A stretch of DNA of 64,000 bases, from assembly GCA_963801715.1 (NCBI GenBank), contig CAWDGB010000022.1, positions 124,001 to 188,000 on the forward strand, written 5' to 3'. This DNA is from CAVVJA01 sp963801715. GTDB lineage: Bacteria > Actinomycetota > Actinomycetes > Mycobacteriales > Jatrophihabitantaceae. A program made the translations under genes and the position numbers. Within the stretch, counting starts at the first letter, position 1. Each line of letters starts with the position of its first letter. Below, piece after piece: positions 16,520 through 25,167 of this stretch. The notes below the pieces were generated by a model. It made no database searches. It saw nothing but the letters and a program-made list of their open reading frames with translations, and was not told the origin of the DNA.

Positions 16520-17299
16520 TTACCTCGCGCGGGCGAATACCGCATCCGTCGTGTAGTGCGCTGTTGCCATCCCACCCACCACGTCGAATGCGGCGCCGAC
16601 CGCGGCGAGCAACCGGCTCAGCTGATCCGGGGGCAGCGTGCTGTGGTCGCTATGCGTCCGGATCAGCCCGAGCCACTCGTCGCGCCGATACTCCTGTTCC
16701 CAGCGGTACCGGCGCCGCTCGATGCGGCCGAACGCGCCGCTCCGCATCAGGATCTCGATATGACCGGGAACCGTGTCGGGACCATTGCCCCGTAGGACCG
16801 ATGTCTGCGTGAGCTCCGGGGCGACGGCGTCGTAGGCAGCGTTGACGACCCGTCGCGCGGCGGGTTCGAGCTGGGCGAAATTCCAGAACAACGCCATGAG
16901 ACCGCCCGGCCGTAACAGCGTGGCGGCCTTTCGCGTCCCGGTGATCGGATCGATCCAGTGCCAGGCCTGCCCGCTGACAAGCAGGTCGAAGCGCTGTCCG
17001 TCGGCGTCCCACGTCTCGAAGGCGGTGACCACAACGGGCACGCCGTGGCCCCGAGCAACCTCCGCCATCCGGGGGTCGATCTCGAGTCCCAAGACCTCAA
17101 CGCCGCGACCCTGGAGCAGCCGCGCTGCCTTGCCGGTGCCGCATCCGACATCGAGGGCGGACCGTGGGCCGTCCACGACCAGGTCATCGATCAGCTCCGG
17201 CGGATAGCCCGGCCGAACACGGTCATAAGCCCGCGCGTCGGAGCCGAAGGACTGCGCACGGGTCCGGTTCGTGTGGGTGCGCGGACCGGTCGACACCAC
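16520..17299 (-). CDS. Class I SAM-dependent methyltransferase
   Basis: The 259-residue protein has the SAM-binding motif LDVGCGTGKAARLL near residue 49, EIDPRM at the end of strand 2 and the LLRPGGLMALFWN post-motif, all typical of type-11 methyltransferases. The GTG at 17299 is used because it begins 4 bases after the upstream stop; extending to 17365 would overlap that gene by 62 bases. The substrate is not evident. Confidence 0.8.
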   Translation of the reverse strand: MVSTGPRTHTNRTRAQSFGSDARAYDRVRPGYPPELIDDLVVDGPRSALDVGCGTGKAARLLQGRGVEVLGLEIDPRMAEVARGHGVPVVVTAFETWDADGQRFDLLVSGQAWHWIDPITGTRKAATLLRPGGLMALFWNFAQLEPAARRVVNAAYDAVAPELTQTSVLRGNGPDTVPGHIEILMRSGAFGRIERRRYRWEQEYRRDEWLGLIRTHSDHSTLPPDQLSRLLAAVGAAFDVVGGMATAHYTTDAVFARAR

Positions 17300-17303
17300 C
17301 TGA

Positions 17304-18182
17304 TCATGCCCCGCCGACGCGCCAGATCTCGTCCGGGGGAGGCGGCGACCGGACTGGATCGGCATCGGTCAGCGGCAATGCGCCGCCGACGAAATTCTGT
17401 AGGCGTTCCCCGCCCAGCACCCGCAACGGGAAATCGGCCCGCGCGGCGCTGCGCCGGATAGCTGTCTCGGGCAGCGCCGTCCGGCCCGCCGCGAGGCAGA
17501 TGTTTCCGAATCGACGGCCCCGGAGTACGGCGGCATCTCCGATGGCCACCGCGTCGGGGAGTGCGGTGCGGACCGACGCCAGGACCCGCCGTACGTACTG
17601 GAGCGGCGGTCCATCGGCCAGATTGGCCAGCAACACGCCGCCGGGTCGGATTACCCGCGCGATGTCCGTCATCGCTTCCGTCGTGGTGAGATCCGCAGGC
17701 ACCCGGCCACCAGAGAAGGCATCAAGCACGACGACGTCGGCGGTCCGCGGCCGTAGGCGATGGATACCGGTCCGGCCATCTGCAGTCCGAACTCTTATGC
17801 GGGACCCGCGCCGAAGCGGCAGGCGTGATCGGACGAACGCGGTGAGCGAATCATCTGGTTCCAGGACAAGCTGGGAGGATCCCGGGCGAGTCGCCGCCAC
17901 ATAGCGGGCCAGGGTGAATGCTCCGCCGCCGACGTGAGTGACGGTGAGTGGACCGGGTGGCAGCGCGTCGAGAACGTCCGCGAGGATACGGGCGTACTCG
18001 AAGTCCAGATAGGTGGGATCGTCGAGGTCGACGTAGGACTGCCGAATCCGATCGAGCAGGAGCAGCCAGCCTCCCGGACGGTCGGCGTCCGCAAGCAGCT
18101 CCGCCCGACCGGAGCGGACGTCGACGCCGCCCCACCCCTCCAGCGGGTCGTCGAGTGGCCCGCTAGCCCGATCCGCCTTCAT
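17304..18182 (-). CDS. Spermidine-synthase-like (fused methyltransferase-fold) protein
   Basis: The 292-residue protein has a polyamine-synthase-type Rossmann core: DPTYLDFEYARILADVLDAL, the glycine loop VTHVGGGAFTLARYVA, LVLEPD and DVVVLDAFSGGRVPADLTT. Actinobacterial homologues near the PknL region are annotated 'spermidine synthase' although polyamine activity is usually unproven. It is the first gene of a two-gene unit with the methyltransferase. The ATG at 18182 gives a normal length. Confidence 0.75.
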   Translation of the reverse strand: MKADRASGPLDDPLEGWGGVDVRSGRAELLADADRPGGWLLLLDRIRQSYVDLDDPTYLDFEYARILADVLDALPPGPLTVTHVGGGAFTLARYVAATRPGSSQLVLEPDDSLTAFVRSRLPLRRGSRIRVRTADGRTGIHRLRPRTADVVVLDAFSGGRVPADLTTTEAMTDIARVIRPGGVLLANLADGPPLQYVRRVLASVRTALPDAVAIGDAAVLRGRRFGNICLAAGRTALPETAIRRSAARADFPLRVLGGERLQNFVGGALPLTDADPVRSPPPPDEIWRVGGA

Positions 18183-18290
18183 CGCCGGCCTTTTCCGCCC
18201 ATATCGGGCCGCTCGGGGTCTCCCAAATTTGGCACTGCCGGCCTGCACTGGCGCTGAGTGTCGGCAGCGGACGGCACCCGCGAGGCGATC

Positions 18291-18296
18291 TAAACT
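18291..18296 (+). promoter_or_regulatory. -10 box for the PASTA kinase gene (TAAACT)
   Basis: TAAACT ends 7 bases before the GTG at 18304, consistent with a leaderless transcript. Confidence 0.5.
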
Positions 18297-18303
18297 TTAT
18301 CCC

Positions 18304-20324
18304 GTGCAAACGGCCACCGAGGACCCGCTGGTCGGCGGCGTCCTAGAAGGCCGATACCTCCTGACCGCGCGTATCGCGCGCGGCGGCATGTCTACGGTGT
18401 ATCGCGCTGTCGATGCGCGGCTCGATCGGCAAGTCGCCGTCAAGGTGATGTCCGCCGGGCTGTCCGACGATCCCGCGTTCGGCGATCGGTTCGCGCGGGA
18501 AGCGCGGGCGGCAGCCCGCTTGTCGCACGTCAATGCCGTCTCTGTCTTCGACCAGGGGGCCGACGCTGGTCACGTGTTCCTCGTCATGGAGCTGGTCGAA
18601 GGACGAACCGTCCGCGACCTGCTGCGCGAGAACGGGCCGATGCTGCCCGCGCTCGCGTTGTCAGTGATCGAGCCGGTGCTCAGTGCGCTCGCCTCTGCCC
18701 ACCGCGCCGGCCTCGTGCATCGCGACATCAAGCCGGAGAACATCCTGATCTCCGACGACGGGGTCGTGAAGGTGGCAGATTTCGGCCTCGCCCGCGCAGT
18801 CGAGCTCGATGATGTGGCGAACCGTACCGGCGTGATGATGGGCACGGTCGCCTATTGCCCGCCGGAGCAGATCAGCCGGGGCCCGTGCGATCAGCGCTCG
18901 GACGTCTACTCGGCCGGTGTCGTGCTCTTCGAGCTGCTCACCGGGCAGGCGCCATTCGCGGGAAACTCGCCGATGGCCATTGCCTACCAGCACGTGCACG
19001 GTCGGGTGCCCGCCCCGTCGTCCCGCGTGGCCACCGTTCCCACCGAGCTCGACGCGATCGTCGTGCGATCGACCAGCAGCGATCCGGCGAGCCGACCGGC
19101 CGACGCGAGCGAGTTCCTCTCCGAGCTGCGCCAGATCCGCTCCACGCTCAGCCTGCCCGTCGTTCCGATCCCCCCGCCGCGGCGTCGCGCCACGCCGCCC
19201 TCACGAGCCAACACCGACGGAACGGCGCGCTCGGCGAATGGCAAGACCAGCGATGTGGTCGCCGCGCTGCTTCCCACTGACCGGGTCGGCGTCGACGCCG
19301 GCCGCCACGACACCGCCGTCGCCAGGCCGCCGCACGGATCAACGACAACAGCGGGAGGCGGCGACGGAGCGCGGCGCACGTTCGCTGGGCGCCCAGGTGC
19401 GCCGCCGCGAAAACCTGGCACCCGCACAGCGAGCGCCCGCCAGCGGCGTCGCCGGAGCACGCTGATCGTTACGCTCGTCATCCTGTTGCTCGGACTGCTT
19501 GCCGGTGTCGGTGCCTGGTGGTTGGTGTCCGGTCGGTATGCCACGGTGCCGAACGTGTCGGGCGAATCGCGCTCAGTGGCGCAGTTGGCGCTGCGTCGCG
19601 CTGGCTTCGACCGGAGCGGGGTGACGAGCGAATACAGCGAGAACATCGCCAAGGACTCGGTCATCCGCACCGTGCCGCCGTCGGGATCGGAGCTGACCCG
19701 CAACCAGTCGATCATCCTGGTCGTGTCGTCCGGCAAGGAGCGGTTCACCATCCCGGATGTCCACGATCAGAGTCAGCACGACGCCCAGGCGGCGCTCGCG
19801 AAGTTCCCGTTCCAGATCAGCGTGGTCCAGCAAACCAGCGACTCCGTCTCGAACGGCAACGTGATCGGAACCGACCCGTCCGCCGGAACGCAGGTCAAGC
19901 GCGGGCAGACGGTTCGCCTGTTGGTATCGAGCGGGCCGCCGATCATTGACGGTGCCAGATGTCACCGGCCAATCGCTCGACGACGCGACCCAGACGTTGA
20001 CAAATGCCGGCTTCAAGGTTGCCGTGCGGCAGGAGATCAGCGACGACGTCAGATCCGGGAACCGTGATCGCGCAGCAACCGACGGGCGACGACCATGCCG
20101 CCAAATTCAGCACGGTAACGATCACCGTCGCGCAGGGCTCGCTGATCACCCTTCCGTCACTCGGCGGCGACGCGGGCGCGGCCAAGACCCAGCTGCAGTC
20201 GCTTGGGCTCAAGGTGAAGATGCACAAGCGCTTCGGCGGTTTCCTCGGGCATCTCGTCGACGTCAGTCCGTCTCCGGGCACCCAGGTGCACCGCGGCGAC
20301 ACCGTGACCCTCGACGTCATCTGA
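18304..20324 (+). CDS. Ser/Thr protein kinase with extracellular PASTA domains (frame interrupted twice)
   Basis: This membrane kinase senses cell-wall fragments. The Hanks-type domain spans about residues 15-275 with VAVKVM (Lys47), HRDIKPEN (Asp141) and ADFG (159-161). A Pro/Thr/Arg-rich juxtamembrane segment follows, then one membrane span (TLIVTLVILLLGLLAGVGAW) and about four PASTA repeats. The frame breaks near 19945 and near 20048; one extra base at each restores PASTA repeats to the stop at 20324. The position matches M. tuberculosis pknL, but the PASTA repeats resemble PknB. If the breaks were real, the kinase and two to three PASTA units would remain. Confidence 0.85.
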
Positions 20325-20465
20325 GCCCCTCCCGCCTCGTCCCCTTCCCCGGCCCGCTCCCCCGGATTTGATCCTGCGCACCGAGCCGACTGTCGTCGCC
20401 ACGCAACTCCGCCGAGCGCTTCTGCGCTAACTGCCCCGCCGCCCACCGGCCACCTCCGGCGGACG

Positions 20466-20510
20466 GTATGCATGATCCGTTGCCAGAGCCGCGGAATATG
20501 CATACGTTTC
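20466..20510. repeat. Inverted repeat GTATGCAT / ATGCATAC
   Basis: GTATGCAT near 20467 and its complement ATGCATAC near 20499 form an 8-base inverted repeat separated by about 24 bases, upstream of the DAHP synthase start. It may be an operator; no regulator can be named. Confidence 0.3.
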
Positions 20511-20548
20511 GCGCGGTCGCCGTTTGGCGCGCACTAGGCTCACACGCC

Positions 20549-21580
20549 GTGGTCATCGTGATGGCTCCCGAGGCATCGGAGACGGACATCGCCGGAGTGG
20601 TCAGCCACATCGGGGCCCACGGTGGCCAGGCGTTCGTCAGTCGTGGGGTGATGCGCACGATCGTGGGCGTCGTCGGCTCCGAGGAGGTCCTGGAGACCCT
20701 CGACGCCGACAGCCTGCCCGGCGTGGCCGAGACGATGCGGATCACGGCGCCCTACAAGCTGGTGTCCGCCCAGAACCATGCGCGACGCTCGACGGTGCGC
20801 GTCGGCGGCGTCCCGATCGGGCCGGAGACGTTCACGCTCATCGCCGGGCCCTGCGCCGTCGAATCCGCCAGCCAGACGCTGGAGGCGGCGCGGATGGCCA
20901 AGCGAGCCGGAGCCACCTTACTTCGCGGCGGGGCCTACAAGCCACGAACGTCGCCGTACGCGTTCCAGGGGCTCGGGGTCACCGGGCTGCGGATCCTGGC
21001 CGAAGTCCGCGAGGAAGTGCAGCTGCCGATCGTCACCGAGGTCACCGACGTCGGCGAGGTCGACGTGGTGGCCGAGCACGCCGACATGTTGCAGGTCGGA
21101 GCTCGCAACATGCAGAACTTCGGCCTGCTGCAGGCGGTCGGCGCCGCCGGCAAGCCGGTCATGCTCAAGCGGGGCCTCTCGGCCACGTACGAGGAATGGC
21201 TCATGGCCGCCGAGTACGTCGCCCAGCGCGGGAACCTCGACATCGTGCTCTGCGAACGAGGAGTGCGGTCGTTCGAGCCGGCGATTCGCAACATGCTCGA
21301 CGTGTCCGCGATTCCGATGATCCAACGGCTGTCCCACCTGCCGATCATCGTCGATCCGTCCCACGCCGCTGGCCGCCGAGACCTGGTCGTGCCGCTCGCC
21401 CGGGCGGCCATGGCAGCGGGCGCCGACGGCGTCATGGTCGACGTGCATCCCAATCCCGAGACAGCGCTATGCGACGGCGCCCAAGCGCTTGCCGAGGACG
21501 CGCTCGCGGACCTCGCGGACGCGGTGACCACGATCCCGGTCCTCGTCGGCCGGATGGGGGCAAGTCACCTCGCCGGCTGA
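20549..21580 (+). CDS. aroF: 3-deoxy-7-phosphoheptulonate synthase, class I-beta
   Basis: The 343-residue enzyme condenses PEP and erythrose-4-phosphate at the entry of the shikimate pathway. A short N-terminal regulatory domain (MAPEASETDI to about residue 70) precedes the barrel, with LIAGPCAVES, LLRGGAYKPRTSPYAFQG and IVDPSHAAGRRDLV motifs of the KDPG-aldolase-like class. The GTG at 20549 gives the family's typical N-terminus; an upstream ATG at 20468 adds atypical residues. An unrelated class II enzyme for the same reaction is encoded only 1 kb away. Confidence 0.92.
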   Translation: MVIVMAPEASETDIAGVVSHIGAHGGQAFVSRGVMRTIVGVVGSEEVLETLDADSLPGVAETMRITAPYKLVSAQNHARRSTVRVGGVPIGPETFTLIAGPCAVESASQTLEAARMAKRAGATLLRGGAYKPRTSPYAFQGLGVTGLRILAEVREEVQLPIVTEVTDVGEVDVVAEHADMLQVGARNMQNFGLLQAVGAAGKPVMLKRGLSATYEEWLMAAEYVAQRGNLDIVLCERGVRSFEPAIRNMLDVSAIPMIQRLSHLPIIVDPSHAAGRRDLVVPLARAAMAAGADGVMVDVHPNPETALCDGAQALAEDALADLADAVTTIPVLVGRMGASHLAG

Positions 21581-21586
21581 TGGGCA

Positions 21587-22598
21587 TCACCGAACGAGGG
21601 GCACCAGCACCTCGACAGCCCGCTCGATCCCGTCGTCATCCACATCCAGGTGAGTGACCAGGCGCACCAACTGCGGACCGAGCGCAGAGACCAGAACCCC
21701 GGCCGCCCGCGCCTTCCCGGCCACCTCGGGCGCGTCGGGCACGGTGAGCATGACGATGTTGCTGTCCACCGTCGACGGGTCGATGCCCAATGCTCCGGCA
21801 ATGTCGCGCGCGCGGCGGTGGTCGTCGGCGAGGTGGGACAGGTTGTGGGCCAGCGCGTAGCGCCCGGCGGCCGCCAGGATCCCGGCCTGCCGCATTGCGC
21901 CACCGTGCCGCTTGCGCCAGACGCCGGGCGTCGGCGATGCGGTCGGCGGTCGCAACCAAGACCGAGCCCACCGGCGCGCCCAGCCCCTTGGACAAGCACA
22001 CGGACACTGTGTCGAAGCCCGCCGTCAGCTCAGGTAGCGGCAAGCCGGTGGCGATGTGCGCGTTCCACAGCCGGGCGCCATCGAGGTGCAAGCGAAGATC
22101 GTGCTCGCGGGCAAGCGCGACTACGGAGGCCACGGCCTCCGGCGACTGAACCGTCCCGCCGCCGAAGTTGTGCGTGTTCTCCACGGCGATCGCCGTCGTC
22201 GACACCAGGTGCGGACCGGCTGCCGGTGCGATCAACTCGGCGATCGCGTCAGGATCCAACCGTCCCCGGTCCGCGCGCCAGGTCCGGAAGGTGATGCCGG
22301 AGAACACCGCCGCAATGCCGGCCTCCGCGCGGGCGATATGGGCCAGCGTGTCGCAGACGAGCTCCTCGCCCGGCCGCACGAGGCTCTGGATGCCGAGCTG
22401 GTTGCCGAGCGTGCCCGACGGGACGAACAACCCCGCCGGGAACCCCAGCAGCGCCGCAACCTCCGCCTCGAGCGCGTTGACGGTCGGGTCCTCGCCGTAG
22501 ACATCATCGCCGACCTCAGCCTCGGCCATCGCGACCCGCATGCCGGCGCTCGGCCGGGTGACTGTGTCGCTGCGGAGGTCGACTACCGGGGCGCTCAC
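21587..22598 (-). CDS. ltaE: Low-specificity L-threonine aldolase (frame interrupted)
   Basis: This PLP enzyme cleaves L-threonine to glycine and acetaldehyde. Seen are VDLRSDTVTRPSAGM at the N-terminus, GDDVYGEDPTVNALE, and the PLP lysine in VSVCLSKGLGAPVGSVL near residue 200. The reading frame breaks near 21925; skipping one base continues with VWRKRHGGAMRQAG and a normal C-terminus ending at 21587, giving about 336 residues. The first four bases overlap the end of aroG, so the two are co-transcribed. Confidence 0.85.
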
Positions 22599-23960
22599 AC
22601 CCCGCGCCGTCGTCGATCGGCGACCAGCCGTTCGGCCACCCGGAAGGCCAGCTCGAGCGACTGCTCGATGTTCAGCCGGGGGTCGCAGGCGGTCTCGTAG
22701 CGCCGAGCCAGGTCAGCGGCGGTCAACTCGTTCGTGCCTCCCATGCACTCGGTCACGTCGTCGCCGGTCAGCTCGACGTGCAGGCCGCCGGGATGGGTGC
22801 CCAGCTCGGCGTGCACGTCGAAGAACCCGTCCACCTCGTCGATGATCCGGTCGAGGTGCCGGGTCTTGACTCCGGCGCGCGTCTCCTCGGTGTTGCCGTG
22901 CATCGGATCGCACTGCCACACGACGAGGTGGCCGGTCGACGCGACCTTCTCGATGATCGGCGGCAGGACATCACGCACGCAGAGCGTTGCCCATGCGGGT
23001 TATCAAAGTCAGCCGGCCCGGCACGCCTTCCGGATCGAGCCGTTCAACGACCTCAGCCGCGAACTCGGGCGTCGCGGACGGGCCGAGCTTGACGCCGATC
23101 GGGTTGGCGAGCCGGGAGACGAAGTCGAGGTGACGCCCCGTCCATCTGCCGGGTCCGTTCGCCGACCCAAACGAAATGGCCGGAGAGGTCGTACGCGCTT
23201 CCCGTCCTCGATCGCGGGTGAGCGCCCGCTCGTATTCGAGGATCAGCGCCTCGTGAGAGGCATACAGCTCAACGCTGTCGAGCGCCGCGTCGCGCACGCC
23301 GCAGGCGCGCATGAACCGCACGGCGCGGTCGATTTCACTCGCCAACTGGTCGTACCGAGCGCCGGTGTCCGTGCTGCGGGCGAACGCCGCGTTCCAGGCG
23401 TGGACCTGGTCGAGCGATGCGCTGCCGCCGGCCGCGTAGGCCCGCATGAGGTTCAGCGTCGAGGCGGCCGTGTGGTAGGCCCGCAGCATCCGCTGTGGGT
23501 CCGCCGTGCGATCGCCGGCGAGCTCGTTCACCATGTCACCGCGGTAGGACGGCCGACCGTTGCGATCGATGTCGGCGCTGCGCGGCTTCGCGTACTGCCC
23601 GGCGATCCGCCCGACCTTCACCACGGGCATCGACGCGCCGTAGGTCAGCACGACGGCCATCTGCAGCAGCACCCGGACCTTGCCGGCGATGTCGGCCTGC
23701 GAGCTCGTCGCGAACGTTTCCGCGCAATCGCCGCCCTGGAGCAGGAAGGCTTGACCGCGAGCGACCGCCGCCAGCCGATCGCGGAGCTGATCCACTTCGC
23801 TCGCCACAACCAATGGAGGCTGCCCGGCCAGGGCCAGCGCGACCTCCCGCACCACGACCTCGTCCGGCCACGGCGGCTGCTGGGCCACCGAAAGGGTCCG
23901 CCACGTGTCGAGCCCGTAGAGGTTCGGGGTCGGCGGATGGATGCGATCGGTCACGGTCAC
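22595..23960 (-). CDS. aroG: Class II 3-deoxy-7-phosphoheptulonate synthase (frame interrupted four times)
   Basis: This plant-type DAHP synthase is homologous to M. tuberculosis AroG (Rv2178c). N-terminal W-RTLSVAQQPPWPDE, FLLQGGDCAE (metal Cys), KVGRIAGQYAKPRS and HLDFVSRLANPIGVKLGP are family hallmarks, as are GHLVVWQCDPMHGNT and CDPRLNIEQSLELAF near the end. Frame breaks occur near 23214, 23196 and 23132 and at about 22980. Each is repaired by removing one base, recovering the segment YDLSGHFVWVGERTRQMDG. About 454 residues result. GTG 23960 is preferred because TAGGCT lies 6 bases upstream. Confidence 0.88.
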
Positions 23961-23966
23961 TGGCAC

Positions 23967-23972
23967 AGCCTA
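23967..23972 (-). promoter_or_regulatory. -10 box for aroG (TAGGCT)
   Basis: TAGGCT on the minus strand ends 6 bases before the GTG at 23960. Its upstream edge touches the left arm of the foldback element at 23972, so any -35 region lies inside that element. Confidence 0.5.
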
Positions 23973-24149
23973 GTGGTCCGTCTGCGATATGCGGCGGTGG
24001 ATGTGGTGATCCGGATGGATGCATCGCAAGGCGGAGGAGGAGGCCATAGCCGTGGCTATGGACGACGACGACAACGAAGCGAGGCGCCATCCGGGCGCCA
24101 CAGGCGCCGCCAGGTCATATCGCAGACGGACCACTGGTGGTCCGTCTGC
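23972..24149. repeat. Foldback (MITE-like) intergenic element with 20-bp terminal inverted repeats
   Basis: A perfect 20-base inverted repeat joins 23972-23991 (begins AGTGGTCCGTCTGCG) to 24116-24135. Inside are nested inverted repeats: CCGGATGG at 24011 with CCATCCGG at 24088, and CCATAGCC-GT-GGCTATGG at 24044-24061. The right end extends into a 28-base palindrome at 24122-24149. No reading frame in it looks real. A shorter relative occurs at 48938. It lies between the 5' end of aroG and the 3' end of the DMT transporter gene. Confidence 0.7.
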
Positions 24150-24208
24150 ATCGGGGCCCGAATACCAGGCCGCCCGGACTGTCCACCACGCCGAATTGAG
24201 ACAGGCGG

Positions 24209-25120
24209 TCAGACGCTTTCGGCCGGGCGGCCAACTCGGACGGTCGAGGGAAGCTCCTCCTTGACCTCGATGAGCAGTGGCGAACGGGCCAGCCGGAGTA
24301 CCCCGTATCCAACCCCTGCGGCACCTAAGGTCGCGAGTACCAGCCAGCCACCGGTCCGCGTCACCTCGTTGAAGACGAGCACCCCCCACAGGATCGACAC
24401 GAGCGGATCCATGAGCGTGAACCCGGGCTGCGCGGCCACGAGCGGACCCTCGTGTAGTGCCGCCTGGACAAGGACCAGCCCCAAGATGCCGAAGCACGCG
24501 GCGGCGTAGGTCTGCCAGGACATGAGCATCCCCGCAACGCCGTCACGCGATAGCTTCTCCACCGTCTCCTTGATCAGCGTCGCGGTCATCCCGAAACTGG
24601 TGCCGGCCGCGGCGCCCAGGCACGCGGTTCGCCACAGCCTCCCGCCGCGGCGGGAGGCCAGGATGAGAACCAAGATCGTCGCGGCGGTCGCGGTCCCGGC
24701 CGCGACATAGGTCAGGTGATCGACGCCGGTCGCGTTACCACCGCTGGGGTCGAGCGACCACACCAAAACGATCATGCCACCGGTCATGATCAGAATGCTG
24801 CCCCAGTCGTAGCCCGATAGCCGGCCGGAGAACACGCGCGACGCGACCAACAGCGTCAGAGGCACCTCGAGGGTGATGATCGGCTCGACCGCCGAGAGTT
24901 CGCCGTAGCTCAGCGCTATCGCCTGGAGGAGGAACGACCCGACCAGCCCGGCAAAGCCCAGCAACCAGGTTGGACTGCGGACCAGGGCGAGCAGCAGCCG
25001 CGGGCCGAAGGGCAGGTCGGGCTGGCTCAGACTCGCCTTGCGTTGCATGACGTTGGCTGTCGCGTTGCCGGCAGAGGCCAGCACGGCACAGCTGAAGCTG
25101 ATGACGTTGCTGGACTCCAC
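24209..25120 (-). CDS. DMT-superfamily (EamA-like) membrane transporter
   Basis: The 303-residue protein has about nine or ten hydrophobic spans in two related halves, as in drug/metabolite transporters. A hydrophilic C-terminal tail rich in Glu, Val and Arg follows. Actinobacterial DMT proteins with the N-terminal pattern NATANVMQRKASL are common near this locus. The GTG at 25120 has TAGTCT 6 bases upstream. Neither substrate nor direction of transport is evident. Confidence 0.78.
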   Translation of the reverse strand: MESSNVISFSCAVLASAGNATANVMQRKASLSQPDLPFGPRLLLALVRSPTWLLGFAGLVGSFLLQAIALSYGELSAVEPIITLEVPLTLLVASRVFSGRLSGYDWGSILIMTGGMIVLVWSLDPSGGNATGVDHLTYVAAGTATAATILVLILASRRGGRLWRTACLGAAAGTSFGMTATLIKETVEKLSRDGVAGMLMSWQTYAAACFGILGLVLVQAALHEGPLVAAQPGFTLMDPLVSILWGVLVFNEVTRTGGWLVLATLGAAGVGYGVLRLARSPLLIEVKEELPSTVRVGRPAESV

Positions 25121-25126
25121 CAAATC

Positions 25127-25132
25127 AGACTA
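25127..25132 (-). promoter_or_regulatory. -10 box for the DMT transporter (TAGTCT)
   Basis: TAGTCT on the minus strand ends 6 bases before the GTG at 25120, suggesting a leaderless transcript. Confidence 0.5.
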
Positions 25133-25167
25133 GATCGTCGCGGCCCGGCCGTCTCAAGCGAATCACG

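Noticed and set aside
24001..24264. 81-residue frame (24019-24264) inside and beyond the foldback element
   Set aside because: It crosses the repeat and the end of the DMT gene on the other strand and has no recognisable motif.
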